64,000 bases of DNA, from NCBI GenBank assembly GCA_026686845.1, contig JAIVEN010000010.1, positions 20,310,001 to 20,374,000 on the forward strand. The letters are read 5' to 3'. The notes under the pieces are model-generated. The model had not been told where the DNA came from. It did not search any database and saw only the letters and a list, made by a program, of their open reading frames with translations. Positions 1-11,339 of the stretch are shown in pieces. The stretch is from Adenanthera pavonina. Lineage: Eukaryota; Streptophyta; Magnoliopsida; Fabales; Fabaceae. The translations under genes and the position numbers were made by a program. Positions within the stretch are counted from its first letter, which is position 1; each line of letters starts with the position of its first letter.

Positions 1-278
1 GACCATGTCAAAGGTACATTTTATGAAGCAAAATACGTCTAACACACATTAAAATGCGAATTTCATCTTAAAAACTTACAGAATGGATCCAAAACTTAGA
101 ATTTACATCATTTACTCCATTTTCTGGTTGTTTCATTCTGACGTGCTCCAATCCTCAAGCATATTGCCATTGATTTTCACAAGGAGCACCTGCACTTCAA
201 ATTAAACATACTCCGATGCTCAAGTTAGAATTGATTCTAATATTGAAAATTCTAAAGACAGAATTGCACAAAAATATC

Positions 279-1754
279 TTACAGTTCATTAGGGTTTACC
301 ATTCCCAATTCTCTCCTTATTTTACAAAGCCTGTCTTCTGGCAGAGGTTTTGTGAGTATATCAGCAACTTGATCCTCTGTTGGGATGTACTCCAATCTGA
401 CTTCTCCTTTCAGAACGTGATCTCTTATGAAGTGGTGCCTAACTTCAATATGTTTCGTCCTTGAATGCATGATAGGATTCTTGGTGATATTTATAGCACT
501 TTGGTTGTCACATATGATTAGTATCTCTTTTATTTTGACCTCAAGATCTTCAAGCTGCTGTTTCATCCAGATGACTTGGGCACAACAGCTTCCAGCTGCA
601 ACATACTCAGCTTCTGCAGTAGATAAGGCCACACTGTTTTGCTTTTTGCTGAACTATGAAACTAGGGATCCTCCAAGGAACTGACAGGTTCCACTTGTGC
701 TTTTTCTGTCAGTTTTAGATCCTGTAAAATCAGCATCAGTGTATCCTTTGAGGTCTTCTCCATTGCCTTTTGGATACCAAAGACCCATCTGTGATGTTCC
801 AATAAGATATCTAAAAATTCTTTTCACAGCTGTTGCATGGGATTCTTTGGGGCATGATTGGAACCTTGCACACATGCAAACACTGAACATAATGTCAGGT
901 CTGCTGGCAGTTAAGTACAGCAGGGATCCAATCATTTTTCTGTACTGAGTAATGTTAAACATCTTCCCATTCTCATCCATATCCAGTTTGGTTGCAGTAG
1001 CCATAGGTGTTCCCATTGGCTTGGCATTCTCCATTCCAAACTTCTTTAGCAGCTCCTTTAGATACTTGGATTGACTAAGAAAGATACCATCACCTTGCTG
1101 TTTAATTTGCAATCCAAGGAAGAAGTTGAGTTCACCCATTATAGACATCTCGAATTCTCCCTGCATTAACTTAGAAAATTTCTTGCAAAGAGCCTCATTA
1201 GTAGCACCAAAAATAATATCATCAACATAAATTTGAACAATTAGTAAGTCTTTATTTTCTTTCTTAGTAAATAAGCTTGTGTCAACTTTGCCTCTGTTAA
1301 ACCCCTTTTCAGTCAGAAAATTGCTCAGTCTCTCATACCATGCTCTAGGGGCCTGCTTTGAACCATAAAGAGCTTTCTTCAATTTATAAACATGGTTAGG
1401 TTTTGTAGAATCCTCAAAACCTGGAGGTTGATCTACATAAACTTCTTCCATGATATATCCATTCAGAAAGGCACTTTTTACATCCATTTGATATAATAAA
1501 ATATTTTTCAATCATGCATATGCTAGTAGTATTCTTATAGCCTCTAGTCTAGCTACTGGTGTAAAGGTTTCTTCAAAATCAATACCTTCTTCCTGATTAT
1601 ACCCTTTAGCAACCAGTCTCGCTTTATTTCTGATTATTGTTCCAGATTCATCAAGTTTGTTTCTGAAGACCCATTTAGTTCCAATAACAGAATGATTTTT
1701 GGGTCTGGGCACTAGATCCCAAACTTGATTTCTTTCAAATTGATTTAATTCATC
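279..1754 (-). pseudogene. copia pol, reverse transcriptase and RNase H part, broken by stops
   Basis: RT then RNase H. Pieces 1512-1712, 654-1511 and 279-653 all read in the same frame, separated only by single stop codons at about 1752-1754, 1509-1511 and 654-656, so the breaks are nonsense changes and not indels. Visible motifs: KARLVAKGYNQ and MDVKSAFLNG of the copia RT, catalytic YVDD (about 1220), GYTDADFTGSKTDRKSTSG of RNase H, then SVALSTAEAEY and the C-terminal TKHIEVRHHFIRD block. The last break follows GGSLVS, where the family normally has tryptophan, so TGG has probably become TAG. The ORF ends normally after the RNase H tail. Clearly a copia pol; not expressible as one protein in this state. 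Confidence 0.92.
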
Positions 1755-3401
1755 TTACATAGCCATAATCCAATATTCATCAGTTAAGGCTTCTTCAGCA
1801 CATTTGGGTTCAATTTCAGAAATGAAAGCACAGTTGAGCATTTGATCCCTTAACTTTTTTCTGGTTTTGACTTTCTCTTGAACATTCCCTATTACTTGAT
1901 CAACAAGGTGACTCCTTTGATATCTCCAAGCTCTAGGGAGTTCTTGAGTTGTTTCTTCATTATTTTCTTCATCAAACTCTTGCTCCTGGATATCTTCCTC
2001 TGTGTCAACAGATTCAGATATCTTTGGAGGTTCAGTTTTACTTTTGTCAGAAATTCCCAGTTTTTCAAAATTGATTGTAAGATCATCCTCATGTTTTGAA
2101 ACAGCTTCATTTTCAATGAAAACCACATGCACTGATTCTTCTACTATATTTGATCTTTTATTATAAACCCTATATGCCTTACTCCTACTTGAATAGCCCA
2201 AAAATATACCTTCATCGGATTTGGCATCAAACTTACCCAGATTTTCTTTCCCATTATTGTGAATAAAGCATTTACACCCGAACACATGGAGGTGTGATAT
2301 ATTTGGCTTTCTTCCCTTGTACAGCTCATAAGGAGTCTTCCCAAGGATTGGTCTGATGTAGGCTCTGTTTATGATGTAACTTGCTATATTCACTGCATCA
2401 GCCCAGAACACTTGAGAAAGTTCCTTCTCATTCAGCATAGCTCTAGCCATCTCTCCAATGGTTCTGTTCTTCCTTTCCACCACTCCATTTTGTTGAGGAG
2501 TTCTTGGTGCTGAGAAGTTGTGGTCAATCCCATGCTCATTGCAGTACTCCAGGAAGTATGCATTTTCAAATTCTCCTCCATGGTCTGACCTGATAGACAC
2601 AATAGAAATACCTTTCTCATTTTGCACTTTCTTAGCTAAGGTTACAAATGCATCAAAGGTATCACTTTTAGAGGAAAGAAACAATGTCCAAGTGAATCTA
2701 GAGTAATCATCTACAATTACAAGCACATACAGATTACCACTAAGACTTTTCACCCTGGATGGTCCAATTAAGTCCATATGCAACAATTCAAGTGGTCTTG
2801 TTGTGGTAATTACATTCTTAGATTTGAAGGATGATTTAGTTTGTTTTCCTCTTAGGCATGCATCACATTCTTTATCCTTTTCAAAAGATATTTTAGGAAG
2901 ACCAGTTACTAGCTCATTTTTAATCAGTTTAGACAATTGATTGATGTTAACATGAGCTAATCTCCTATGCCATAGCCAACTATTATTATCCTGACTAATT
3001 AAACATACAGAGTCCAAGGGAGGAAGTTCATCAAGGTCAATAGTATAACAGTTACCATCCCTTTGAGCTTTGAGGATTACTTTGCGATCACTTTTTCTGA
3101 TGACCAGGCAAAACTTTGAGTCAAACAGCACCCAGTTTCCTTTGTCACAAGTCTGACTCACGCTTAGTAAGTTGTGGTTGAGGCCAATCACAAACAGCAC
3201 CTCTTCAATGGATGTTTCTGGATTTTTGCCCACAATTCCAATACCAATGATTTTGCCATATTGGTCACCTCCAAAGGTCACCTTTCCTCCTTTCTTGTCT
3301 CTAAGGGTGATGAACTTTTCCTTATCACCAGTCATGTAGCTTGAGCAGGCACTGTCTATATACCATTTGTTGCTTTTCTTAGCTTTGAGACAGACCTGCA
3401 A
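1755..3401 (-). pseudogene. copia pol, protease and integrase part
   Basis: An open stretch of 548 codons with no internal ATG-like start of its own; it reads in from upstream, so it is a piece of the polyprotein. Protease active site DSA at residues 16-18 (the aspartic protease family usually has D-S/T-G). GAG-pre-integrase and the zinc-binding domain follow, with H145, H150, C179 and C182. The integrase core shows the D,D-35-E triad at D210, D273 and E309, and 35 residues between the last two is the canonical spacing. The C-terminal part contains the acidic linker before RT. It ends at an in-frame TAA at 1752-1754; RT continues in the same frame beyond. Upstream, gag and this reading frame differ by one base. 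Confidence 0.92.
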
Positions 3402-3430
3402 AACAAAGTTTATGTTTTCCTTTTAGGTAC

Positions 3431-5209
3431 CTAAATTTGCTTGGGTCCTTTTCGGTCAGTAAGTAATTCCCTAGATGCAGATGCAACTTTGGGAACCCAT
3501 TCAACTTTCCTGCCAAGTCCATTTTTCTTCAGTGCACAAGAACTAGAAATATGTCCCCTTTTGTTACAGAAATGACAGGTAATGAATGGACTGCTAGATT
3601 GAGTGGCAGGAAGAAAATAATGCAGATAATACTTTTGTTTAGCATGCCTTGGTTGATCATATGTTTCAATGTGAGGTGACGCATCATTTTTCTTTTTATT
3701 ATTCTCAGCATGCACAAAATGTCTCATATACGCATTCTGATTTTTCTTCCTAATCTTTTCCTTGACAGCACATGGATCATAGCCAAGACCAGCTTTTCCT
3801 TGTGATATTCTTTGGCTCCCCATCAAGGCAAACAGCATATCTTTACCTCTAGTGAGCCTAGACATGCTTTTAACTAAATAATCATTAGTTTGCTTAAGTT
3901 CAGTGCATGAGGTGCAGCAAACAGATTCAGTAGGAGGTAAAGAGGCAATTTCAGAAACTATGGTTTGAGATTCCAGCTTATTTATCCTTTTCTTTGCCAA
4001 TTTCAGTTCTTTAGCAACTCTAATGAATTCATCATGAAGCTCATGAAATGCATCAAATAACTCAGAATATGAAGGTTCAGATTCATGTACCTCTTCTTCC
4101 TGATCACTGCTGCATGAGGGTGTGGCTTCTTCAGAGGCAAGTGCCATCAGACAAATGTTGGCAATCTCATCCTCATCTTCTTCTTCCTCATCAGAGCTGT
4201 TGCCCCATATAGATGAAATGTAGGCTTTCTTCTTCTTCCCTTTGTCAGCAACTTTCTTCTCTTTTTCTTGCTTCTTGAGGAATTGGGGGCAGTCCCACTT
4301 TATATGTCCCTGCTTCTTGCACTCATAGCAAGTTACAGGTTCTTTTGTTTCTTTCTTGCTTTCTCCAGCAGCTCCCTTCTTGAAGAATTTCCTGTTCTTC
4401 TTCTTGTTGTAGAATCTTCCGAATTTTCTAACCATCACAGCCAGAGTTTCTTCATCCAGCTCATCTCCTTCGTCAGATTCTTCTTCCTTTTCATCAGCAG
4501 CTTTGAGGGCAAGACCTTTCTTCTTTCTGTCCAGCCTAGCTTCCTTGAGAGCTTTGATTTTTCCTTCATACTCCTCAAGGCTGCCAAAGAGAGCTGTGAC
4601 AGAGGCCATTGATTCTCCTCTGGCTTCCTCTATTGCTGTCACCTTGGGCTGCCATTCCAGAGGGAGAGCTCTGAGTATCTTTCTTACTTTCTCAGATTGA
4701 TTGTATTCCTTTCCCAGGCTCTTCAGCTGATTCACAATGAGAGTAAACCTCTTTTGGAGATCCTTTACAGTTTCTCCTTCAGCCATTCTGAAGCTTTCAT
4801 ACTCTCCGATGCACGTGTTCAGTCTGTTCTCCCTGACTCCAGATGTTCCCTCATGTGCAATCTGCAGAGTATCCCACATTCCTTTTGCAGTGGTGCATTG
4901 CGAGACTCTGTAGAATTCATCCTGGTTCAGAGCACTGACTAAACAATGCTTTGCTTTGAAATTCAGTAGGACTCTCCTTCTGTCTTCATCATTCCACTCT
5001 GCTTCCAGCTTCTCTTTGTGTCTTCCATCTTCAGTTGGAGTCATTAGGATGAAATCTCCTTTCTCAATGACTGACAAGATGTCAAGATCAATTGATTGTA
5101 GGTAGATCTGCATCCTCATCTTACAGTATCCATAATGCTCTCCACTGAAGCCTGGTGGTCTGTTAGTGTTATTCCCTTCAGGAAGTATACTCTCTCCAAG
5201 GCCAGCCAT
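3431..5209 (-). pseudogene. copia gag (UBN2-type capsid and two CCHC zinc knuckles)
   Basis: About 592 residues from the ATG at 5207-5209. I chose this start because the open frame above it runs through the primer-binding site, and MAGLGESILPEG resembles SIRE gag N termini. The UBN2/retrotransposon gag domain covers roughly residues 20-230 and includes KGMWDTLQIAHEGT. CCHC knuckle one (CYECKKQGHIKWDC) is near residues 294-307. An acidic and then coiled-coil-like stretch follows at about 330-425. CCHC knuckle two (CHFCNKRGHISSSC) is near 545-558. The frame ends at TAG (3431-3433) after GPKQI, where related polyproteins continue with a tryptophan. The pol frame downstream is offset by one base near a run of four A, so gag and pol were probably one frame originally. 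The protein would package element RNA in cytoplasmic particles. Confidence 0.88.
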
Positions 5210-5250
5210 CTTTGTTCCCGGACTATAAAATCCTTTGAGTGGGAATCCGG

Positions 5251-5262
5251 GCTCTGATACCA
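5251..5262 (-). other. primer-binding site, tRNA-Met type
   Basis: On the minus strand TGGTATCAGAGC, the standard copia primer site complementary to initiator tRNA-Met, two bases after the LTR end CTAACA. It fixes the element's direction and its LTR boundary. Confidence 0.95.
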
Positions 5263-5264
5263 CT

Positions 5265-7118
5265 TGTTAGCAGGGCTGACTTCCCAAGAGGGGGGGTGAA
5301 TTGGGAAGTTTGAAATTTTTCTGCACAAAGTGAAGTAAGTGAAGATATCACAGTATAATGAAAACAATGCGTAAAACAGAGCAAGGTGAAAAGTAAAGAT
5401 AAGGAGAAGAGAAGTCAGTGATTTATCCAGGTTCGGTCTATTCACTTGACCTACATCCAGTCCCCAAGACACCTCTTGAGATTTATCCACTATACAGCAA
5501 GAATTTCAGTGGGCTTCTTGCTAAAGCCGCAGTACATGAGTATGCTCTGTTTCTGGAGCTCTCTCAAACACTCTAAGCACTTTCACAATGTGCTTCCCAA
5601 TCCCCTTGTGAATACCCCTCACAAGTAAATCTATCTCCCAGATGAAGAATAGATTGATTACAATGAAATAACTCTCTTGTAAGGAGTGAATATGAAAGTT
5701 TAAGTACAAGTTTAGAAGTTAAGAGGGTAAAAGCTTTTGAGAAGAAGATTCAGCAGAAATTCGGTATATACAAGTTTGATTCGTTACCCACAACTTCAAA
5801 TGATGTTGTACTTATAGATTTAGGTCTCATATATCCGTTAGAGACTAAATCTATCCGTTGGGGAAGTTATTCAACGGTTACACTGAAAAACTATCCGTTT
5901 ACCAACCGCATTTAATGTTTCTGACATACTGAAATTCGAATTTTGGTTGGCCAACAGACGAATTTCAAAGGAACCGAAGATTAAAGCTTCCAACGTTACA
6001 GCACGAAGTTTGTCTGTTCATGAAGTGAAATTCAAATTTTGAAACTTACAAAACATTTTCACAAAGAGACATACGAATTTTCAAGAAGAAAGTTTTTTCG
6101 GTTAAGTGTGAACAGTGTTTTCAATTTTCTACAGTGCCTTCGAAATTTGAATTTTGGATCCCCAAAATTCGAATGTCCATTGAACGTTTAAAGGGACACA
6201 GTAGGTTACTTTCTTCAAAATTCGAATTTTAAAGGGGTGAAATTCGTCTGTCAGAGAAACTCTTTTCAAACCAATTTCATCATTCGAATGTTGCAAGTTC
6301 TTATCATTCGTATGTCAATGTTTCATTTCAATAGACTCAAGAACTTAGCTTCTGAAATTCGAATTTCAATGTTCAAAGTTCGTCTGTCAGAGAGCAGTAA
6401 ATCACTCTTGATCTTAGGTGAACTTTAACATAGTTTCAGACGAATTTCTTCCATTTTCTCAAGTTTTGTTTTGTTTGAAATTCGAATTTTGAAGACTCAA
6501 AGTTCGTCTGTTGCAAAGAAGCATCTTTCAGACTTATATGAAAATTCGAATGTTGGAAGTTCAAAATTCATCTGTCAGAGAGCATTTATCAAACTCAATT
6601 TTATTTTGATTTCAGATGCACTTTATCGTAGTTTCAGACGAATTTCTTTGGTTTTTACAAACTTCATTTTACTTGAAATTTGAATTTTGAAAGTGTGAAG
6701 TTCGTCTGTTAGCAAAAGGCCTCTTTTCAGACTAGATGAAAATTCAAATTTTGAACAACCAAAATTCGTCTGACAGAGAGCCATCTCTTCAGGCTTATTC
6801 AGTTTTAGCTCAAAATTCGAATTTCCAAAGGCAAAGTTCGAATTTCCAACTTGACAGTTTAGCTTAAACTTTCAACCATCGTCTGTTTGTGGGTGTTTTT
6901 CAAATATTTGAAGATTTAACATAAAATCAAAGTTTGAAAACTTCTTTTCTTCAAATCAAAATCTTTTACCTAGTCATGACAAAAACTAAGGATCCTACAA
7001 AAGATCTAACAGCAAGTACTCAGAAAATCTTCACTTGAAATAGCTTTGCTCTCCTTTAATATCTTTAATCCAAGCTCTTGAATGTTGGTTTGGAATCATC
7101 AAAACTCTTGTTTCAACA
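5265..7118 (-). repeat. 5' LTR of the SIRE-like copia element, 1854 bp
   Basis: Minus strand begins TGTTGAAACAAG at 7118 and ends GCTAACA at 5265 (TG...CA ends). Its start and its end (CAATTCACCCCCCCTCTTGGGAAG) match the plus-strand solo LTR ending at 25176, which confirms the limits. The central part (5930-6830) is packed with the palindrome AAATTCGAATTT and with TTCGTCT/AGACGAA blocks. Flanking bases 7119-7123 are CTCAT; the partner duplication lies outside the window. Confidence 0.92.
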
Positions 7119-7892
7119 CTCATCAAATAAACAGATAGCCAATCAAGAAAACAATCACAACAATGACATGACAATATTATCATATCATAAAATATGAATA
7201 AACATTATTGTGCAATAACATTAAAGTATAGCAATTTATAATACCTAAAAGCTTTAATCTTTTCTCTTTAAACTCGAATTCCACTTGCTTGAATCATTTT
7301 CCAATCATTTTCTTGCAACTTCGCAAACCTAGAAATATTAAGATAACCATGCTAAATCAACTAATTCTCAATGAATCCTCATAAAGTTCACTTTGAACTC
7401 TAAAAGCTCATATTTCATATATTTGACTTTTCCTGAAGCTATAGCCTTTCCTTTACTAGTTTATGCATGGACATTTCATTTTTACCATTTGATTCATGAA
7501 ATTTCAACTCCTTCCAACTCTTTGCATTGGGCCAAAAATGCTCTTTTCAAGAGGAAGAGAAGAATTTCATTGCAACTTACTTAATACTCATGCGTACTTA
7601 ATTTCTCACATCATTTACATGCTTTCTCTTGGCTTATTTTCCTGAAAACACATTTCCCCACACATTATCCTTTCTTGGCCAAACCCTAGACCCTAGGAGG
7701 AGAGGAGAAAACTGAACTAACCTAACTCAAAACTCATGGAAAACTAGCTTGGATTGAAAGAGAAACTTACCTTAAGCTTGATTTTTGGCCTTCAATCTTG
7801 GCTTCTTCCTTTCCTCCTTCTTCTTCCTTCTTTTTCCTTTCTTACTCTCACTAAAATTGGAGGTTCTCTCTCCTCCCTAGTGAGGCTAAAAA

Positions 7893-9157
7893 TGTAACGC
7901 CCCTCATGATATCTTTATTGACTTGTGTTCAGGACCGAAAGAATCAGGGAGGAGTTAGGTTCAAGAGAAGCCAGAATCTAGTAGCATTGTCCGGCAAATT
8001 TATGGTGGCGCTACGGTGAGATATCTGGAGCTGTGGTGAGAGTTGAGATTTTTGTTTAAATCCAGATCATTTCGGACATTCGGAAAGAAAAAAATCGGAG
8101 AGAGCGATGAGAAAGGCGACAAGAGTTTGACATTTCCAGCATCCAGGAGTGATTTTCGGACTGAGGGAGCTTGGATTTAAGTTAGTTGTTTGGTTAGCTG
8201 AGAGGGGTTCAAGCATGTTAGTGTTCAAGAAAGCGTGTGGAACTTGTGTGAGCGCGGTATTGACAACCTAAGGTGAAGGTTTTGGAGCTAGTCCTGAGAA
8301 GCCCAGAGAGTAGTTGCGGGCATCGAAATAGTTTATGTACTATTTGTTTTTGGATAATGTATTATGTGCCAAGTAGGATAGAAGGTTTTGTATTAAGTAT
8401 ATGGTGTTATAAGAATGGTTGTAAATGTATATTGTGATGTATGGGTAGTTGCATATTTTGGTTGTGTATGGAATGTGTTATTTGTGGTGTTTTGAGAGTG
8501 TTGGATGTTGGGAAGTCAGTGTTATGGTATTTGTGAGCCCAGGGTGGTTTTGGGTCTAGTCATTATGTTTAGGGCCTGTAGCCCGTCTTGTTATGTTGAG
8601 GTTCAAGGCGGTCAAAACTTAGAGGAGTGGTTCCTATGAGGTAAAACCTCTTTAAGCAAGTCAGTTTGGGGGTTTTGGACCTGTATGACTGGTCTATGAG
8701 TGACCAGTTGTCTTTGGTGACAATTAGAAATAGTTTGGGTGAGTTTTGATCAATAAGTGGTCAAAACGATGTTAAGGATCTAGAATGTCCATACAGAGTT
8801 GGTTTAAGGCAAGAAGGGTGTCTATGGATAGCTTGGGACTAGATTGACTTGTAGGAGTTAGAATCAAGTCAATCGAAGATCGAAGCATAAAGTTATGCGC
8901 GTTAGAAATTCGCCCCAGATGGTAGAAGTTCCTGATATGGGATATCAGCAGGAGACGCCGTGGCGCCAGTGAGGCCAGAATTGAGGGAGTTTCAGGGGAG
9001 GTTAGAGCCAAGGCGGTACTATAGTGGCCGCAGCCCCAGCCCAGTTTTGGGTGTTGTTGTTCTATTTCTGCTATTTTTGAAGGACGAGGTGTGTATTGGC
9101 TGATGATTTTGGTAGTTTTGGTTAAACTCTGGAGGTATTTGGAGGTAGGTTGTTACA
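7893..9157 (+). repeat. solo LTR, TGTAACGCCCC family, 1265 bp
   Basis: Begins TGTAACGCCCCTCA and ends GGTTGTTACA, so the ends form the inverted pair TGTAAC/GTTACA. Perfect 5-bp duplications AAAAA flank it (7888-7892 and 9158-9162), although an A run is weak as a signature. Strongly similar to the sequence starting at 62910, which holds roughly 400 bp more between the 'ttcaagtt' and 'caagcgtgtt' blocks. There is no internal domain, so it is a solo LTR. A start of TGTAACGCCCC is common among Tekay/Del-type gypsy LTRs; that lineage is inference. Confidence 0.85.
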
Positions 9158-9671
9158 AAAAATGTAAAGGGAGTGGGAGGGGAGTTGCCTATTAATAAAC
9201 CTCAAGAAAAGATTCCAACCATTCATTCCTTACTTAATCTAATGGCTACTATTAAATCCTTCCTTAGGTTAACTACTTAAATAATAAAATATTCCCTCCA
9301 AACACATGCATAAATTTCAGCCAATAAGAGGAAAGAGAGTGTCTTTTATACTGCATATTTTTTCAAGTCTAAATATATCATGTATTAGTTACTTTTTATC
9401 TAGATAGTTTATTGGTATTTTACAGTATATTCTAATATTGTTTATTCTTTATGTGTATAGGAATATACTAGTTTGGAATCTACATTTAATTTAATATCTT
9501 GTCCCAAACTATATTTTATGTGAGACACACATGCTTTTCTCTTTACTTTTTCTGTATTATGGTTTTAATGTTAAATTTTACTGTATTTTGCATTTTGTAT
9601 TGGCACAAACTAATCTTTTTGAACTTAATACATTCTTCTACTAAGTCCAACATGTCATTAGGTCTATTTTG

Positions 9672-9699
9672 ACACACACACACACACACACATATATAT
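9672..9699. repeat. (CA)n/(TA)n microsatellite
   Basis: About ten CA units followed by four TA units. Confidence 0.95.
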
Positions 9700-9873
9700 C
9701 ATTTTTCTAAAATTCTGGAATTAATTCCAATTAAGGACTAAATTTGGAATTTATTCTAGTTAAGAACCAAACTTAATTCCTACTAAGGACCATAAGGAAA
9801 ATCAATTCCTTCTAAGGACCAAACATGTGAAATTACCATTTTGCCATTCATAGTATTCATACAATATTTTACA

Positions 9874-11339
9874 TGTTATGCCTTTTCTATTTCTGCTTTT
9901 TGCTCATTCAAGCAAGACACATTGTAATCTTCCATTAGACATTGCCTTTACCATGAGCACTTTTCCTTTCCTTAAGTCATACATTAGTTTTCCTCATTTT
10001 TCTTTCTCATAATATCACTATTTCGTTCATTTTCATACCTAACTTACTTAGCTATTTTGACAAGGTCATTCGGTGGTCTAGCAATTTGAGGGAAACTTCT
10101 CAATTCGTTAATAGTCTTTTCCTAGCTCAGTTAAAACCTAATCTTCGGCCTCTCACCATTATTCATTCTTACTCAATTGGATTCGTATCCTCAAGAGTCA
10201 CCTCCCTTTTGCTTTGTCTCATTCATTCTTGCTCAATTGGATTCATGTCCTCAAGAGTCACCTCCCTTTTGCTTTGCCTCAATGCTTTCATTTTATGTAG
10301 GATTTCATTTATTTTTGCTCAATTGGGTTTCATCATCCCAAGAGCCACCTCCCTTTTACTTCATCCTGGCAACTTTTGCAGGATTTTGTTCATGTTTTTT
10401 TGTGAGATCTTTTGGCCAAAAAACTTTTGTTCTATAATTATATTTCATACTAAGCTCAGTAATCAACTATATCAAAATTTCACAATTCTCTAATGGCCTA
10501 CCACAATCCTTTAATTTCATGGCTCATATTTCATGCTTTAAACATCATATATACATTAAATACCCTACTTTTCTTTTGCTAAGGCTTTGAATCTTTCTTT
10601 ATCTTTCCTTTAAATATAACCTTGGAAATGCGGATTTTACATACACCATCAAAACAAGTAGATGTAGATTCAAAATAATTCCTTGTAAATGGAATTGTTA
10701 TTAGGTTGGATAAGGTTTTATGCTTAAGAGAGAAATTGTAGATAGTTGAAGCCTTTGAATCTTTGCACTTATATAACAACTACGAGATAATCAGCATTCA
10801 TGATACATGTTAACAACTAAAATTATAATCAAGCAAATAATATTACTTTTCAAACTAAATGTAGATGAAGGTCCCAACAAATAAACAAAAAATTAATTTT
10901 CACTTATCAACATGTTGCATAGTCAAAATCATTATTTGAAAAAGTAAATGCTTTTCTAGTACAAGGATTAAAAATAGTGAATATAGTTCTACATCCACAC
11001 AGCTCCAATGTGAATGATCTAGGGTCGCATCACTATACTACATTTATAATTGAACCCTAGTTGATTGAGGTTTAAGCGTCAAAGGCATATCAATTTTAGT
11101 GCTATTGCCAAGGAGCTAGTATTATTTGGTCTTTAATTAGTTTGTTTAAGTGTTTAATTAGTGTTTTGACTCTTGTTTTTCTTTGTTTTTGCTTAAATCT
11201 TGTTTGAAATTGGCTTGAAACTTATTTTCCAAAGGTTTTTCAGTGTGCTAAACAAGATGTATACCCTTTTGGGTATGAGATTTGAGCTAAAATTGCAAAA
11301 TTCCATCATAAAATATTTGTCAACTAGTTGATGGGAACT
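9874..11339. other. gene-free stretch with a short tandem repeat
   Basis: AT-rich; apart from the tandem repeat at 10161-10370 I see no gene, RNA or clear element end. The 135-residue open frame at 10086-10493 is a by-product of the 60-bp repeat. Confidence 0.6.
10161..10370. repeat. 60-bp tandem repeat, two close copies and one diverged
   Basis: The block starting ATTCATTCTT and running through CTCAATTGG, CTCAAGAGTCACCTCCCTTTTGCTTT occurs at 10161 and 10221 with only a few differences. A third, diverged copy has its CTCAATTGG at 10318. A period of 60 keeps the reading frame, which explains the spurious ORF. Confidence 0.85.

Larger units (their letters stand above)
1..7118 (-). mobile_element. 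SIRE-like Ty1/copia retrotransposon, 3' end outside window
   Basis: Minus-strand element read from the right: 5' LTR (5265-7118), a two-base gap, a tRNA-Met-type primer site (5251-5262), gag, then pol in copia order protease-integrase-RT-RNase H, ending at 279. Integrase before RT places it in Ty1/copia; the long LTR and the gag with two zinc knuckles after a UBN2-type domain fit the SIRE/Maximus group. Bases 1-278 are untranslated sequence downstream of pol; no second LTR is visible, so the 3' end lies left of the window. Several in-frame stops make it non-autonomous. It was inserted into an older LTR whose remainder starts at 7119. Confidence 0.92.
7119..9873. repeat. 3' remainder of a 'TGTAAC' gypsy-like LTR, split by another LTR
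   Basis: Outside the insert at 7893-9157 the sequence follows the order of the LTRs at 44808 and 48671: the CTTACCTT block near 7766, a pyrimidine-rich tract (7795-7850), then the 'aattccaattaaggacc' blocks near 9715-9825, and a final ATATTTTACA at 9864-9873, like the TATTACA ends of the relatives. The first half of this LTR lies left of the copia element, outside the window. A CA dinucleotide run lies at 9672-9691. No gene seen. Confidence 0.7.

Noticed and set aside
10086..10493. 135-residue ORF
   Set aside because: Produced by the 60-bp tandem repeat; no domain.
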